From: Varroa destructor
Taxonomy: Eukaryota > Arthropoda > Arachnida > Mesostigmata > Varroidae
Reading direction: 5' to 3'
Length of the DNA stretch: 64,000 bases
NCBI RefSeq assembly: GCF_002443255.2
Contig: NW_019211459.1
Coordinates: 19,030,524-19,094,523, forward strand
Below, piece by piece: positions 34,081-48,290 of this stretch. The notes under the pieces were generated by a model, which was not told where the DNA came from, searched no databases, and worked only from the letters and a program-made list of their open reading frames with translations. The first letter of the stretch is position 1. Every line of letters starts with the position of its first letter. The translations under genes and the position numbers were made by a program.

Positions 34081-37000
34081 TATTCTTATATTACCGTTAC
34101 ACGTTTCGGCCATTAGGGATATCCAACTGTGCGATCAAAAAGAAAGCCATGCAAGAAATTAAATTAAACACAAGGATACAATAATAACTGCGGTTATGCA
34201 TAACAACTGCATTCGTAGGCGGTGCTGAAAAAGTAAGTGACATTTATTTAATTATTATTTTCAAGTTAAATAATGAACCAACTTAATCTCGTGAGCGCGA
34301 AATTTAAATTATTGTTCTTTTTCGGCAGCCGTTTTGCGAATCAATATTCCTTTTTTTAGAAGATGATAATTAGAACTATAGGAAGCAAACTTAGTTGTCA
34401 CTCGAACTGAGTTTTCCAATGAGACAAGTACCAAAATCTATGCTGAATCACAGATAACAAGTAAGTTAGACCAACCAAAATGACCTTATTTCATGATCAC
34501 GGTAGGAATTTTGCAGTTATCATTTGTATAAGTCAAACTTCTTATTCATGTTTGTAGGATAGTATACGGGAAACTTTTGGACCTCAGCAAAAGCCATCAT
34601 GACATAATGGTTCGAGCTAGATTGCACGATAGATTGTACGCATCACGGAGGATCGTACCAAGCACTTTTTGAACTATACTTCGCTATCGGTATCACTACA
34701 GTACCTTTAGTATTATAATTATCATCACACTAGAAGTTACTTGACACCCATTTACTCACTATTGATAAGTTAAATGGACTACGAATTATCTAATTATTGG
34801 ACATCAGAGGGAACTGAACGAATCAGGCATGGACAGACGCATGATAGTCTCAAAGATCGTCAACACCGCGCAACGACCATTATTGTTACTCGGTCGTATC
34901 TTATTTAGGCGAGTGGGTTATGATTGCCTTCTTCACGACCATGATACGCTCTCGCTATCCGTCGCAGACTTTTAGATATCCCTCATTGAAAACTTGTCCT
35001 TGCTCGTATCAGTCTGAGAATATTACCAATAGGCCAAATATCTCCAAAGACGTGCGATACTATAAAATGAACGCTGTGAAACACGAGCTTTTCCGTCTTC
35101 GTGCATACACGACATCATACAATAGATTCTTTTCTACCAAACGTCTTCTACCGCAATGCAACGAGGTCGGACGGCCGCTCGACAGCCTCCTCCTCTAGCT
35201 CGTCCTTTACAAGGCCTTATATTGTCCAGTGAGTTCAAGCGTATATCCATTCTATTTTAGATTCGAAAACAAAGTCAGTTATTCGCTTCGCTTTCATTTT
35301 TCTCGGCGAAGGATTTTCGGACCTCTCTCTCTCTCCCCATTCGCTGGGTTGCCCGTCCCGTCTGGGCAATCTACCGACTTAACCGCTTCTAGGTTGGGAG
35401 TTGGTTTGAGGCAGTACAATTCCGACTGGAGTAGAGCTCCGGTTGTGGTTTCTTGGTCGACTAAGAAAGAGAGCGCGGTGTGACGCTGGTCCGCGACACG
35501 GGTGGGCGTGTTTAATATTTGACAAGCAACTAAGCTCGAAATCTAAGTCGCATAAAGCGAAGACATGCGAGGAAGACAAGGACACGTACGATCCAGGATA
35601 AGAAGAATGTACTATTGAACAGAAAAGAACGCCGTAACGGAAATAGGAAGCAGCCCGAAGGCAGAATATACACGGCCAAATAAAAACAGAGTAAACATGA
35701 TCTGTATTAGTGTTTTTTTTTCTTTTTTTATTTTTTTTTTGCTAGAACCATGGCGAAGATTAGAAGTAAGCTAACGATAGAAAAAGGATACACGACAAAG
35801 TCAACTTATTCTGAAGTTATGGTGAAATTTTAGCTCAGAATCGACTCTAACACATTGTGCATGTCAATGCAACGCGGTAACTTCGGCATCAGATACATTA
35901 TTGTTATTGAATGCTCATTCGCTTATAGTCAACTTGGCATTGTTTTCGAGGGTCCGCGTTCAATCCTCAAGTGGTGACGACGTATCAATATTTTTTATTT
36001 AGTTGTTCCGGCAGCTTCTAAATGGAACGCAAATGCTGGCTCACACTAGTTGCTGACACAATACACAGCGTTGGAGATGCTTCCCGTTAGTCCTCTGTGT
36101 ACTTCGAAGATTTTAATACCTCGTGTGAGGTGTGGGGAGGTACCATCCATCGTTGTCGAGATCTTTTTGTGCTGTTGCGCCCCCACCGCCACGATGCATC
36201 AGTTTCGATGAGTGTACACACGTGCACACGCTAGCTAATGAATAAGTCGTAGAACGCGAAGCATGGTTGAAGATGGCCATCACACTAGTGCTACTCAAAA
36301 GAGATCTGGATAGAAGCAATAAGCAATGGCGATGATACGACCGTTACGTCTATCTACGACCAAGTTCCGCTGCTTTCAAATTAATTAACAAATTTAAAAG
36401 TGACAAAACCTCAACAGTCACACAACAACACCTGAAATCTGTAGTCAACAATTTCGAAAAGAGCGACATGTGTGCTTCTAATTCTAATAAGTTTATTTAG
36501 TGTTTTCGTTATAATTTGTTTAATATAGCACTTATCTGCATTGCATTTATATTAAGTGCGCTTCAATGAGCTCAAATCTATCCACTTTCAGATATTTTTA
36601 ACTGACTTTTTATCTGACTGCGAATACCAGAAACCTAGTGTAGAATAAAGAGTTTGTTTGGCCGTCCATGATATTTAAGTACTCGGCGACTTATAATGTC
36701 ATGAGATTCTGTTGAAGGATTTAAGAAGCTTTTAAGACAATACATTAAAAAAATCAATAATTCCTATAAAAGCAAAGGCTCTGTGCCTCCACAGGACACA
36801 TGTACTGTGTTCCTGCGGCTTATGGCCATTCAATGCAGTGTTTAATAACATGAGGGCTGAACGGATGAGATTTTTGCAGTTTCGGGTTACTCTACAGCCT
36901 TGGTATACTTAGTCACAGAGTAAGCTTTCTTCGAGATAAAAGGCACCACTCCATACTCTCAATAAATACGGAAAACTACGACCTGATTAATATTACTCTG

Positions 37001-40000
37001 TTCTGGTGATTTTTTTTGCATTACACTGAGGCTGCCATGCCTTGCGACTACTGCGTTGAGAAGATACTGCTTTCAGTCCGAATATCTGCAATGAACAGTA
37101 CACACCCACCTTCATCAGAGAGTTGGTTCTAGCAAAGTAATGATTCTAATAGCGATCGCTTCTGACGAGTACAGGTAAACTGACATTGGTTAACTTTGGC
37201 GTCACTTCGAATAAGTTATGCCTTATTTACAGCCCACACATGAGGCCGGTTTGATGTACGTTACGATACAAGCTTCTTCGATTGCCTCGGCAGGCTAAAA
37301 CAGGAGCTAGGATGCTAAGTTTTCGTATTCATTTCTAGTGCGCCCTAGATTCAGGGCATTCGAAATGAAAGCCTTCATTGGTAAATTTCGATAACAGGGC
37401 AAAAATAATCGGACATTGTAACATACGCGCAATGACTGATAGTTGATCTTCAAGCGTTGTGATGTTTATTAGGAACGTGGAACGTTCTAGACAGATCTGA
37501 AAGAGCTTTCTGGCCACAGGCTACCAAGGGACCCAACATCCGCTTTATAACGTAATGCTGAGTCCCCCGCGAAAGAAGCTAGAGAATATTTAAATTCTGC
37601 AAATGCTACTCTGGCAGTAACAGTAACTAACAGACTAGAGTCCATACGAATCAAAGAGTACATACGGAAACAAAGGATCGCCAGTCAACATAAAGGAACA
37701 GTGTAGGCTTTATCTACATAATATTCAAGATGCATGGTTTAGTTATTGATTATATTGTTTAAGCGCAAATAGAATATTTTACCAAGTGACGCTGAAATCG
37801 ATGGAGGGGTTGTTGTGTCCTTACTATAATTACATATACGCCCTGACGAAATACAATGAGATGAAATAGAAAAATAAACTTATGAAAACATTTAATGGCT
37901 CTGTTTATATCATAGTACTGAATAAACGAGAAGACAACCTCAAGGACTTAATTATAACGGATGATTCCTGTAATTGGACATAGAAGTTTTGTGCTATAAA
38001 ACAATATGGCTACCTTTTTCGGAACTTTTATGCTGTCCCTTAAAGAATTTTGCAGATTAGGAAAGATCCGCACTAGAAGAGTATTTGTCAACTTCGGAGA
38101 TATGTAACTCACAGTTTTTAAAGTTCGAGATACGTTATGTCGACTTGGGTTATCTTCATAAAAAAACGTACTTCCGCTAACCTCATGCGCAACAGTTTTA
38201 GCATTGAAAGTCCTGAGTAAGAACTGCCCGTAACCATGTCCGTCGTGTTTCCTTTGTCGAACTAAGCAAAATTTCAAATTAATGTTTGCTAATGTTCCGT
38301 CAGTCTTAAGTGTTGGACCTTTTGTTAGGACAATTTTTTTCTTTACTCGTACGGTTTGTGTAGCGTGTGTGCCATCAGCGTAACGCAAATACTATAGTTG
38401 AATACCTGATAGATAATCGAAGGTTTTAAAGGAATTTTTTCAGTATACATATTCTAATTTTACATCGTGTAATGAAGCTAATTAATTTGGTAATATGTTT
38501 CTTCCAGATCGCCTAAGTTAAAGCGCAATTTCCTTATTGCAACATAATAATGAAATGCCCTAGAGAGGTGCCGTATATCTATCATACAATCCTTGGCCCA
38601 CTTCACTGAAGCGCAAGGCCGCCGTCAAGCCGTTGCTAGATATGAGTCTATTATCAGTAACATTTCGAAGAACGTTAATTGAAGCGCGCTCTAAAGAACT
38701 GTTCGATTATTCTGTTAATCTCTACTAGCTCGGAACCAAGCGGATGCTTTAGAAGAGGGTGAAGCGTGTGAGACCTGATATGTTAAAAATTCTATTTTGT
38801 GTGCCCGACCGACTGCTGACTCCTCTGCTATTGTACTGTCGCTTTAGGTCCACAGGACAGGATATTTCGGGACATCTGCTGTGAAATCAGGCAGCCAGTC
38901 GCTAGACGTTGGCAATTGCAGGGGCCTAGTTTACCAAAACAGTGACGTATGAGCTGTGTTTGTATTCAAAAACAGAGAAAATCAAGGCTTTCATTTGATT
39001 CTTTTTATCTGGTTGTGGTGGCAGAATAGGCAGTTAAGACGCTTTAAAGGAACATGCTCCTTCCAGCATACGTTCATAGTAACTTCCTTCAAAAGTAGTT
39101 AAGTTAGAAGTTATTTTTACTTTGTGTAGATTGGCCGAGGTAAAATATTGTTTATGATAATACTATCGTCATTTTCTGCTTCTGCTTAGTAGGACCGTTA
39201 CCTGGAAAGGTGGCTAATTGCAGCTATGAGGGTACGGCTTCCGCACGCTTAAGATGCGAACGCCAGCGTGCGCAAATCACTCAACGGCCAAGGATGCAAA
39301 TAGAGAGCTGTTCTAAAATGTTTGTTTATTGGAGAACAAATATGAATACCTAAAGGTCGTTGTGATTATCGAAAATCGATGATCCTGAATGCGTACATAG
39401 TAAGGCCTAGGGGTACCTAAGTGTGCGATAATGAGTGCACCGGGATTCGTTGCTATCTGTGAATGATCGACGAAGGTAGGTTAACTTGGGTTTGTACTGT
39501 GCCTCTTTATGCTATCGCCTTCTATTGTGTGGCTGCCGGAGAAGAGACAAGTTTGAATTTTCGTCTGTATTTTATATGAAGATAAATATTTCGAAAGGCT
39601 AGCGTTTTATCAATAACAATATCGGGAAAGCCTGTTCGGTTATTGTTATTGTTCTAGGGCAGTGATTCTCTGAATCAACAAAAACGGCCTGTTTTTGTTT
39701 CAGCATTTTGATCATTTCGCACAAAAGATGACGTATGTGTATCATGCATTTTAGAGCTTGTCATTTAATGCGTGCATGAATTTTCCAACTACCCGCTCGA
39801 TCCCGGTACCTCAGTTAGGTAAAGCTATTTAGAGGTAATACAGGCTAAACAAAAAGATGGAGAACGATTAATCTACTAGCGATAGCGCCATTCCTACCAC
39901 GTCACCTATCTGTAGTATCTTCGAAACGAGAACTATCTCGAGATAACCTTCTGGGTGAAAAAAAAATAGATATTTTCTTTATTTGAAGCCGAAACTTTTG

Positions 40001-41050
40001 CTTCCTCTGTGTCCCTCGTCAATTTTGGCGGCGGCCAACGTAACTCAGTTGGCGTCATATTCTGTCAACACTGTGTTGACACTTGTTAATTTTTGACTAT
40101 GTCAGGTATAAGCAAGGGATAATTGGAAACCTATAACCGACCTAAAATCCATTATACGTTTGCTCTTACGATCAACACGAAAAGCAACGAAGGAGAGTCA
40201 TCTGGCGGGAATTGCACTTCACGGCTCCGTCTTAGGGACTAACGCGTTGTTTTTTCCAGTTAGAAGTGAATTTTCCCACCGCTAACACTTTAATACAGTC
40301 CATTTCCTCGTGGTGCGGGGCAATTCGCAAGTCCATAGCCATGAACGGATACGACTAAGATTTAGCCCACTTTATCGTTATAACATAGACACATACGCTA
40401 TTGCAGGCGGTGCACTATGGTTTTCAGTGCCCATAAAGTGTAGACAAGAAGAATTAGGTACAGCGAATGTATGACGATTTCATTTTTTCCATAGAGGTTT
40501 CTTTATTGAGATAATATTTTACCTTATTCTCAAATACGTAAATAATATATATTTATTCTCAACTGAATATGTTCATTACATAGATGTTTTTTTGTTTTTT
40601 TTTTCATGAGCTTCGATTATTTTATACCGATATAAAGCCACGTAATTTTTGAAAGAAAAACAGAGAAATCAGTCGAGTTTTTGTGAAAAGCTTACCTCGA
40701 ATTGCTAAAATAGCCACTCCGACAGCAAATACGGTGGTACGGTGTACGACGCAATGCCGTAATCAATAATGCATTGCATTTCTCAGTATTTACTGCAATA
40801 AGTTTAGGTCCGCATTCAACGACCTAAAAAACCTTTAGCTTTCTTTGATATTAATTCACTTAAAATATTGTACACTTTACTAACTTATAAATGCCAAATG
40901 TGCGTGACGAACTATAACGGATACATTAATTGTCACTGACGCTTAACTCCACACCGTTTTAAAAACTACATATTACCACCCTTAAGTTACTAGTACAGTT
41001 AAACTTGAATAAAGCGCTTAGGTATTGCAAAAGCTTTCGAACAGTTGCTT
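34080..41050. other. Long AT-rich stretch without a supported gene
   Basis: About 7 kb with frequent stops. A slightly GC-richer part at 35150-35600 has two short plus frames and a CT run. A T-rich tract lies at 35709-35739. The longest frame is 146 codons on the minus strand at 37948-38388; it contains no methionine codon and opens three codons after a TAG, so it could only be an exon or relic. I recognise no repeat or gene. Confidence 0.45.
35709..35739. repeat. T-rich tract
   Basis: T runs interrupted by single C and A bases. No element boundary can be defined around it. Confidence 0.75.
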
Positions 41051-42010
41051 CGGTTCCCGTTTATGTATTATACCTCCACAGTCGGTCTGCCAATGTCGCA
41101 AGCACAGAGCGTCACTACGACACATTGCTTTCGTCTTCGCTGGCCATAGAGGACACACAACATGCGCACAGATAGAGTAATTGGGACTGCGTCTCTTTTG
41201 ATAAAATGCTTCCTGCCCAGCGGCGACGCATTGCGAATCGTTGGTCCCGCCGAAAAAAAAACGACCAGGAATAACGTAAAAGAGGCCCTATTACAGTAGT
41301 TCCTTTTATCGCCCCTTTCATTCCGCGCTATAGGGATTTAGGAACGTCAGAAACTCTTCTGGGTCCGAGGAGCTTCTGGGAATGGCTAGGGAAGGTCTAA
41401 AAGAGGGACCGCCACGAACCGTAGAACACCATTTAACTCTGTGGCGACAGAAACCCACAGCCGAGAGAAATGGCGAGACGGGAGCCGGTTTGAGCCGTCC
41501 ATTGGAGCAAACGCTAACGCTCACTGACTAGGACCGCCAGCCTTAGGGCCGTCAGCCAGAGGACAACCAAGCAGGAGCCAACACAGAAGGCGGAGTAGCA
41601 GCGTTCATTAAATGCCTCATTCTTCACAATATAGCGCACGGCATAGCCACAACCGCGTAGGGCCCCCGCTCGGCCGTTTGCCAGGCCATTCTACTGCTGC
41701 TGCTGCTGCTGCTGTTACTATACTACTACAGTTGAGACCTACACATCTGCGTCCACGAACACGCACACACAAACACATACATACAGGCTCACATATCTAC
41801 ATTTACATTCATACAGACATGCGCCGCCCCCGTCTTCCGACGATGACGCTCGCAGCATGCTCGGATCGCCCGCTGTGATAATGATTCTATTAGCTGCTGC
41901 GGTCGCCGCTGTTTAGTGCTTACGTAGTCCGCTTTCGGTACCACCTGCCTGTTTCAGATTGAGCGTCTCAGAGCTGCTAGCTCGTAGACCCATCCTAGTT
42001 GCTGTTGTGT
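41050..42010. other. GC-rich island with CTG repeat
   Basis: Contains (CTG)7 and a CA/TA-rich microsatellite-like stretch at about 41760-41820. Frames of 65-90 codons are open on both strands; the plus frame 41612-41878 translates the CTG tract as Ala. Nothing recognised. Confidence 0.4.
41694..41714. repeat. (CTG)7 trinucleotide repeat
   Basis: Seven uninterrupted CTG units. It is read as Ala in the plus frame that crosses it. Confidence 0.9.
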
Positions 42011-43150
42011 GTGCTATACATACGTCCGATGAAGAGATGACATTACGCCGTAGCGTACGACCCTGCGAACGTACACACGAGTCCTAGCTGTATACACAGT
42101 CACATATATTGCTTACAGTATAAAAGTTGTGATACAAAATGGCTACGGAAAGACAACAGGCCCATAATTTGTAGTGGTATATCGGTTTCCATGTGGCAAC
42201 ATAAACAAATGTGTAGTTTCTATGGAAACATACAGCCTGAATATCAATCAAGTTTAAAGGATAGCCAAAGAATGTCATAGCATGAGCCGCTTAACCTCAG
42301 CTTGACGAAAGTGTTACAGAATACAGTGATTCATGGGGGACTTTGTACTGCGCGGTAAGTTCTGGCTAAAAAAAACCTTCACTCCCGCTAACACCGTATG
42401 CCAAGTTATCAGTGCGATAAAATAAAGTAGGCAACAAACGATTAAAGTACAGTGAGTGTCTAATAGTAATCTATTATTTGTCGTGAAATTTGTCATGAAA
42501 GATAAGTTTACATATCATGACACTCATATATGTAGATCTAGAAGCTGTTGCCCCTCGACCTGTGTAGTGGCGGTGGTTTCTACCTATCGCAACGCACATG
42601 TATTTGTTTAGAACGCCGAGGCAAAATATCGAATCGAGCCGGCCGACGCTCCACCAGCCTTCACTGCGCAGCGTGAGCCTTAACGCTCTTCTGTCCTTTC
42701 CGCTCCTTTAATCGTGCCCAGCACGTAGTTACCATAGTACAGCCTATATGAGATTCTTAACAAACTGCCGACCTTATCTACAATATATGTTGCGGTTGAA
42801 AATCTTACCAGGTTTAGGTCAGTCTGTTTTAGGCGTGAGAAGCAAACGCCGAGGCAGTTCCGGCATCCCAAGTGAAACAATAATCAGATGTTCTTCTCGC
42901 GGCATTTTTTTAGAGAATAAAACTTCGGCGCGTTAATATCCTTAGTTAAAAACGGTGCGGAACTGTTTTTCATATAAGACGCTTCGACACGACGTAATAG
43001 TTCTCGTGGAAGCTTCAGTGCCAACGTAGCGTTTCTACGTTTAGTTGGAAAGCTGAAAAAGCTGGTTGGATACCGAACTCCTTCAGTGACATAGCTATTT
43101 TCTAATCTGATTCTGCTACTTTTTCAACGGATTCTGCGTGCGTTAACTAT
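42010..43150. other. Mixed-composition stretch, no supported gene
   Basis: Short frames only. Composition shifts back and forth between AT-rich and GC-richer sections. Nothing recognised. Confidence 0.4.
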
Positions 43151-45060
43151 TGTCGGATGGTTGCTTATGCGACCAGCGGCTTATTCACTGGCCAACAGAT
43201 GAGATCTTCCGCTGAACAAGCAACGGTGCCCGCACTGCTGAGGGTCCATGTAGACCCTAGGCCTGGGGTTAGGTGGAGCCAAAAGAGTCTCAATGGTCCC
43301 TGGATAGGGATCTCGGCTAAGTATAGCTTACGAAATAGACTAGCCGAGAGCAGGGGTCCACTTAAATAAATGGACATGTGCAGAATATTTTGCATAATTG
43401 CCACATCGTAGAACGTCGTGTCAGTTTTGGGTATCCAGCCTCTGGCTTCGGACATTTGCAGGCTCACTAACTGGCTGGAGCTTCGCTAGAATGGGCTACT
43501 GTTGCTCCACCTGCGGCTGGCACTTCTGCTGTCCTCGCCCTGTAGCCTCGACCTCAGCAGACTCCCGTTCTTCATCCCCGTTTTCCCGTCTCTACCTATA
43601 GCTTCCATAGTCCCGCCTGCTGGTTGACAGGCGCGCCGGCAGGCTGATTGAGCAAACCGGCAACCTAGCGGCAGCTCTTCCGTCGATCACCCCGTTAACG
43701 GCATAGGCAAAAGACAGTGTCCTCCGCGCGTCGCCTGCCAAATGTTACCGCTAGCGTCCTTTCTGAAATAACATAGCGTTGGCTCAAAAACTGTCTACCT
43801 CATCTGCGCCTGGCTGCACCGCGACTGTTGTTTCGTGTGTAGCGCAGCGGCGAGCGCGCTTGCGCCATAGTTGAGCCTTTTCTGTACATTCGTATACACT
43901 TACATAAATACACAGGCATATAGAAATATACACATGCATAAACTGACTGACATACGCACATTACTAATAATCTTGTTCGCCATTTGTAGTAGTAGCAACA
44001 GTAGGACCGCCCATCCGGCTTATGGATACCAGCTCTCAGCTTCCTTTCTCCTTGTTATAGACTCACCGCTGCAGCTCTGGCGGACGAAAAATCAGCCGTA
44101 AGTGATGAGAGTTAGCGAGAGAACTGCTTGCAATCGTAACAGTAGGCTTAATCTGGACGTAACTGAAGCCTTTACGGCGACGCCCTAGCGACGCAGTCCT
44201 CGGAGGGATGTTGTTTAAGGCCAACGAAGGCGGATGAAGCGCGGGACATGGGGCTCGGCTTTTCAATCTACTCACCACCAGAGTTCTTTCTCTTCCACAA
44301 ATCAGGGTAGAATATCCGATCTCCGAACAGCAGCAGCTGCTGCCGGTACGTCTGCCAAAATCGTCAGCGGTTTCTTTTTCTCACCCGCGCATGTTGCCCA
44401 ACTGTCGACGCCACCGTTTAGCTAATGCTTCTTCCCGTATCGCAGTGTCTGAGGAGTTGATAGCACCGGGAGAACTAGACAGGTAAAAGCAAAGGAGACG
44501 ACACTAATCGTCGACGGCTCAAGCATCAATGGCCTCCCCAGACAGCCCTAGAAACTGATTGTCTCCTAGGAGACAAGGCCTATATCCTCTAGTAGGCTCG
44601 TTGTCGTTAATCGCCCCATTTGAGCCTTGCTGTCTCCACCACGACGACGACAGGCATACGCTGATGTACAAAAGTGTGGTCAATTTCGTCTTTTCCTACT
44701 GGGCGTAATCTTTTTCCTTAAATTCACATTGAGCCGGACAACTATAAAAGGTACGGCCATGTTCTTACGTCCCTATCCTGTCGTCATTGCAAATGCATGA
44801 CGCTCGGGCTTAGCAGCCAGGGGTTCGGTTGTTTAGAACGGGGTGATCGTGCCGATCTCCAGAGATGTTAGACCGGGTCGTTGACATAGTGTTTCGAGTG
44901 CACTAAGATGCCGTGTTTTTGCGCTGGCCGCACCCTGTCAAATCTTTTACGCGCCTTGGTCGCTTTTGCGTCTGCCATGTCACATCGCATGGTCCAGTAG
45001 TGCCGACGACGGTCGCCTGACCATTCGAGCTATGAAGAGAAAATTGGCAGCGGCCGCTGC
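43150..45060. other. GC-rich island, unassigned
   Basis: Frames of up to 100 codons are open on both strands, including overlapping plus and minus frames at 43157-43467. CAG/CTG-type triplets occur near 44330. No domain recognised. Confidence 0.35.
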
Positions 45061-46200
45061 AAAAGGCACGTTATATTTAAGATGCTATATTCTCAAACGT
45101 TGTACTAATGCGAAAAGTGACTGATTCACAAATGCGACACGTTATGCTAAAAGTACCCAGCGTTCGAAACAAGTTTCTATAGTAAACGCATGACGTGTAG
45201 CCTTTGATTAACACCGAGTAAAGTTGGGAATGCCCAGCGAAATTGAGAGATCCATGGCAAATTTAGAAGCTACGCTAAACATATAACGGGAAATTAAGAG
45301 CTTACTAGGTACGAAGTAAGAGACTTTTCTAGAGAAGGCTCGAGCAACAAATAATTTCCTGGTATATTTCTATGATTTTTAAAATTGTTCGAGATAGGTA
45401 CGAGCTGATTTTCTATATTTAGTTAGTGTTGTATAGTGTATCGTAAGATTCAATGTCCGAAAGCTACGTTTATAGAGTAGTAGAAATACGCAAATATAAT
45501 TAATTTCAATCAGCACAGGAAAAAGCCGAGGACTGAATTTTGCGTTCGCTTTCACCTATAGCGGTCAACGGCCCAATCGATAAATAGTGTTTTACAGAAC
45601 TTGGACGCTTCAACGGGACAACTGACGTAGTTGTTACGCTTGGTTATTATACTTAAAGACATCTACACTTATTATCTAAATAAGGAATATGTCGTTATTT
45701 AAATAATAACTACTTCCTTTGAACTTTTGTTAAGATAAGAAAAACATTTAGATAAAAGCATTAATAAAAAGGTTTAGTCGAGCAGTTTTGTGTTCAGATA
45801 ATCAATTTCCATATTAGGTTGTTGGTTACTTTTTTTTTTACCACTGCGTTAAAGTTAGTGCTATCCGTTATTACTGTTGGTTTTACTATTAATATTACTA
45901 TTATGTCATGACTATTGCATACACTTACTTACTGAGCCTTAATGTGGTAATATATAGGTATAATTAACGCCAGCCAATAATAGGTCGTTGTCTAAGCCAG
46001 AAACGCCTTGCATTTTATTTCCTATTGATAGGTTAAAAATAACTAGAGCTGGTTAAACTATTGTCTCATAGAAACTACACACTATAGTTGCGCATAAGGG
46101 CAACCTGATTCATCAGTCGATTCGAGCTGATATCGGCGTACGGCGTACAATAGCAACTGTACAGCTAAGACGATACTGATCATTCGGAGCACACTCCATA
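45060..46200. other. AT-rich stretch, nothing recognised
   Basis: No frame of 60 codons is open here. A short set of TTA/ATT-rich repeats lies near 45870-45905. Confidence 0.5.
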
Positions 46201-47000
46201 TCCATCAATCATCGTATAGTGGAAAAATAGAGTCACTTGAGAACAAGGGCGATGGAGCAGAGTATGTCGAACCTCGAGCTGCCTGAACGTTGAATAGTGA
46301 GCATCTGGGTTACACGGGCATGTATCAAGGGCCTTCGGCTATCCAGGGTATGGACGTGAATATGGGAGTATAGAGGGAAGCGAGAAGCAAAACGTCGGTT
46401 ACCAGGCCCGAGGGACGGACGAAATGTTGGGAACTTACGGTCTTAGGGTTTAGACGAGGGTTAGGGGCAAAAGGGACAAGGGGCAGGACTAATATGCCTG
46501 TCGTCTACGTCGTCGTCACTGGCTCCTTCGTTGACGGCCACAGCCGCTGCAGTCATAGTTGTCGGTCGCCAGCCAGCAGGACTGCCGTTCATCACGAGAG
46601 CTGTCGAGCGACCACCGACGAGGCCCACCAGGCAGCCGGACGCACCAAAGTGCACACTATGTCGGCATGGCTGCGCCCGTGAGGCAAGAGGCATATCTCT
46701 TCATTTCGATAGCCTATATATTATGTTCCTGCCAGTGCGCGAGAGCGTGCTTCATGACGCTCCCGTAAACCCCCGTCGCTTTCGTCTACGTCCCGTGATT
46801 CTTACCAGGTCTACTCTCGCAGTGCTCCCCTTTTTAGCACTGCTCCTATGTAGGAAAGTCCTAGGCAGCGACCGTGGACTCTTCCCAAGCAACGGACTAT
46901 TCCACTACTATAATATTGTTGTGTCATCTACTACGTCACCTGAACATAAATATTATCGACCTTTGCCAATGGCAACATCTTCAACGTCGACCTGAACGGT
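46200..47000. other. GC-rich island with a 154-codon plus frame
   Basis: The plus frame 46531-46995 opens at a TTG, contains a single CTLC motif near residue 43 and a hydrophobic stretch (LAVLPFLALLLC). The opposite strand is open at 46461-46694 with an Asp-rich translation. Both look equally plausible and neither is recognised. Confidence 0.3.
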
Positions 47001-48290
47001 ACTCTTCTGTTGCAAGCTTCTCATTCTACAGGCGGACATTGAAGTCTTAAGGGATTAGATTATCTGAGCAGGACGATTGAACAGCGAGAAAAATTACATA
47101 GCGTTACGGTGTGCGAAACTCTCCGGGTCGAACTGAGCCAGACACGAGCCAAACTAAGAATAATTGTAAGTTGTAGTTCCCAAAAACTTCAAACTGGAGC
47201 TAGCATAATAGACTTTGGAAAGTAGCTCGTTGTAACGTGTTTCTAAAACCCTACTCACTGTCAAGTAAAATTGCCCAAATGAAAAAGACGCTGATTATCC
47301 TTCGCGCATATCTGGAGCTCAGTTGTAGGACGGAAGCTTCTTAGTTAATGTTTACTATAGCTGTTATACGTAAACAGTAAGATATCTACAAGTTAAGTTA
47401 GTACTACTAAGCTTATTGACACTTTCTCCGTAATTAGTGTGTCCTGAAAACGTTCCAATAGCCTGATAGAGGTAAATTTAGTGTTTGGCTCCTATTATAA
47501 CGGTAACGTCGAGCATTTCGCATCTCTCTTACGTCTGCTTCAAAGTAATAATTTACTATGTTAAATATGGTAATATTCAAATCGCATCAAAAGGGCAGTT
47601 ACTAATCCACCTGTACTCTCTAGTCATGTTCTATAGCTGGAGATTCTTAACCTCTTTTACGCATTTTTAATGTGATAGTCGCAGCTATTATGTTTAGCAT
47701 ACCTTAATTATACTTATTTTAAGCTAACTTAATAGTAGTATCAATTACTAGAATATATCAATTAACCCAATAAAATCTTTATTACGTTGCCTTTGTTATA
47801 TCTGCCATTCTCCGGGAAACCCACTTGCGATACTTGTCCGGCACCACAAGTTGGAATCTAATTTTGAAGCGTAACTCGTTCATTTATTTCTACGTCGCTG
47901 CGAAGAGTGGCATTGCAGTTGTGCTTCCTTCACAATGATTCTACTCATGAGCATACGTGCTTGATAGGTGGCATTCTCAACAAGAACGGACACACGATAC
48001 ACAGACGAGCACGTAGCCTTTCGCCTTCTTATATGAAGATAATGGCCAGACCCAAATCTGCTTGTACGATATGTACCCTAAGGCACTTGAATTGACATTA
48101 GGCTTCTTATGGACGTAGTCGTTGGCGGCATTATTCGAAAGGTGAATAGAAGCATAGGTCAATAGTAGACAGTTGGATTCGGGTGGGCAGCAGCTAGAGA
48201 AGCATAAGGTTGGTTTTGTGAGTCCTCAAATGAGTTCGATAGTTAGCTACTGCCACTACTAGTGTTTTGTCCGCACGAACACCCAACTTC
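47000..48290. other. AT-rich stretch, nothing recognised
   Basis: Only 60-63-codon frames are open and none has recognisable content. Confidence 0.45.

Noticed and set aside
35950..35975. GTTCAATCC resembling a tRNA T-loop
   Set aside because: The flanking bases do not form a T-arm stem and no A box or cloverleaf fits.
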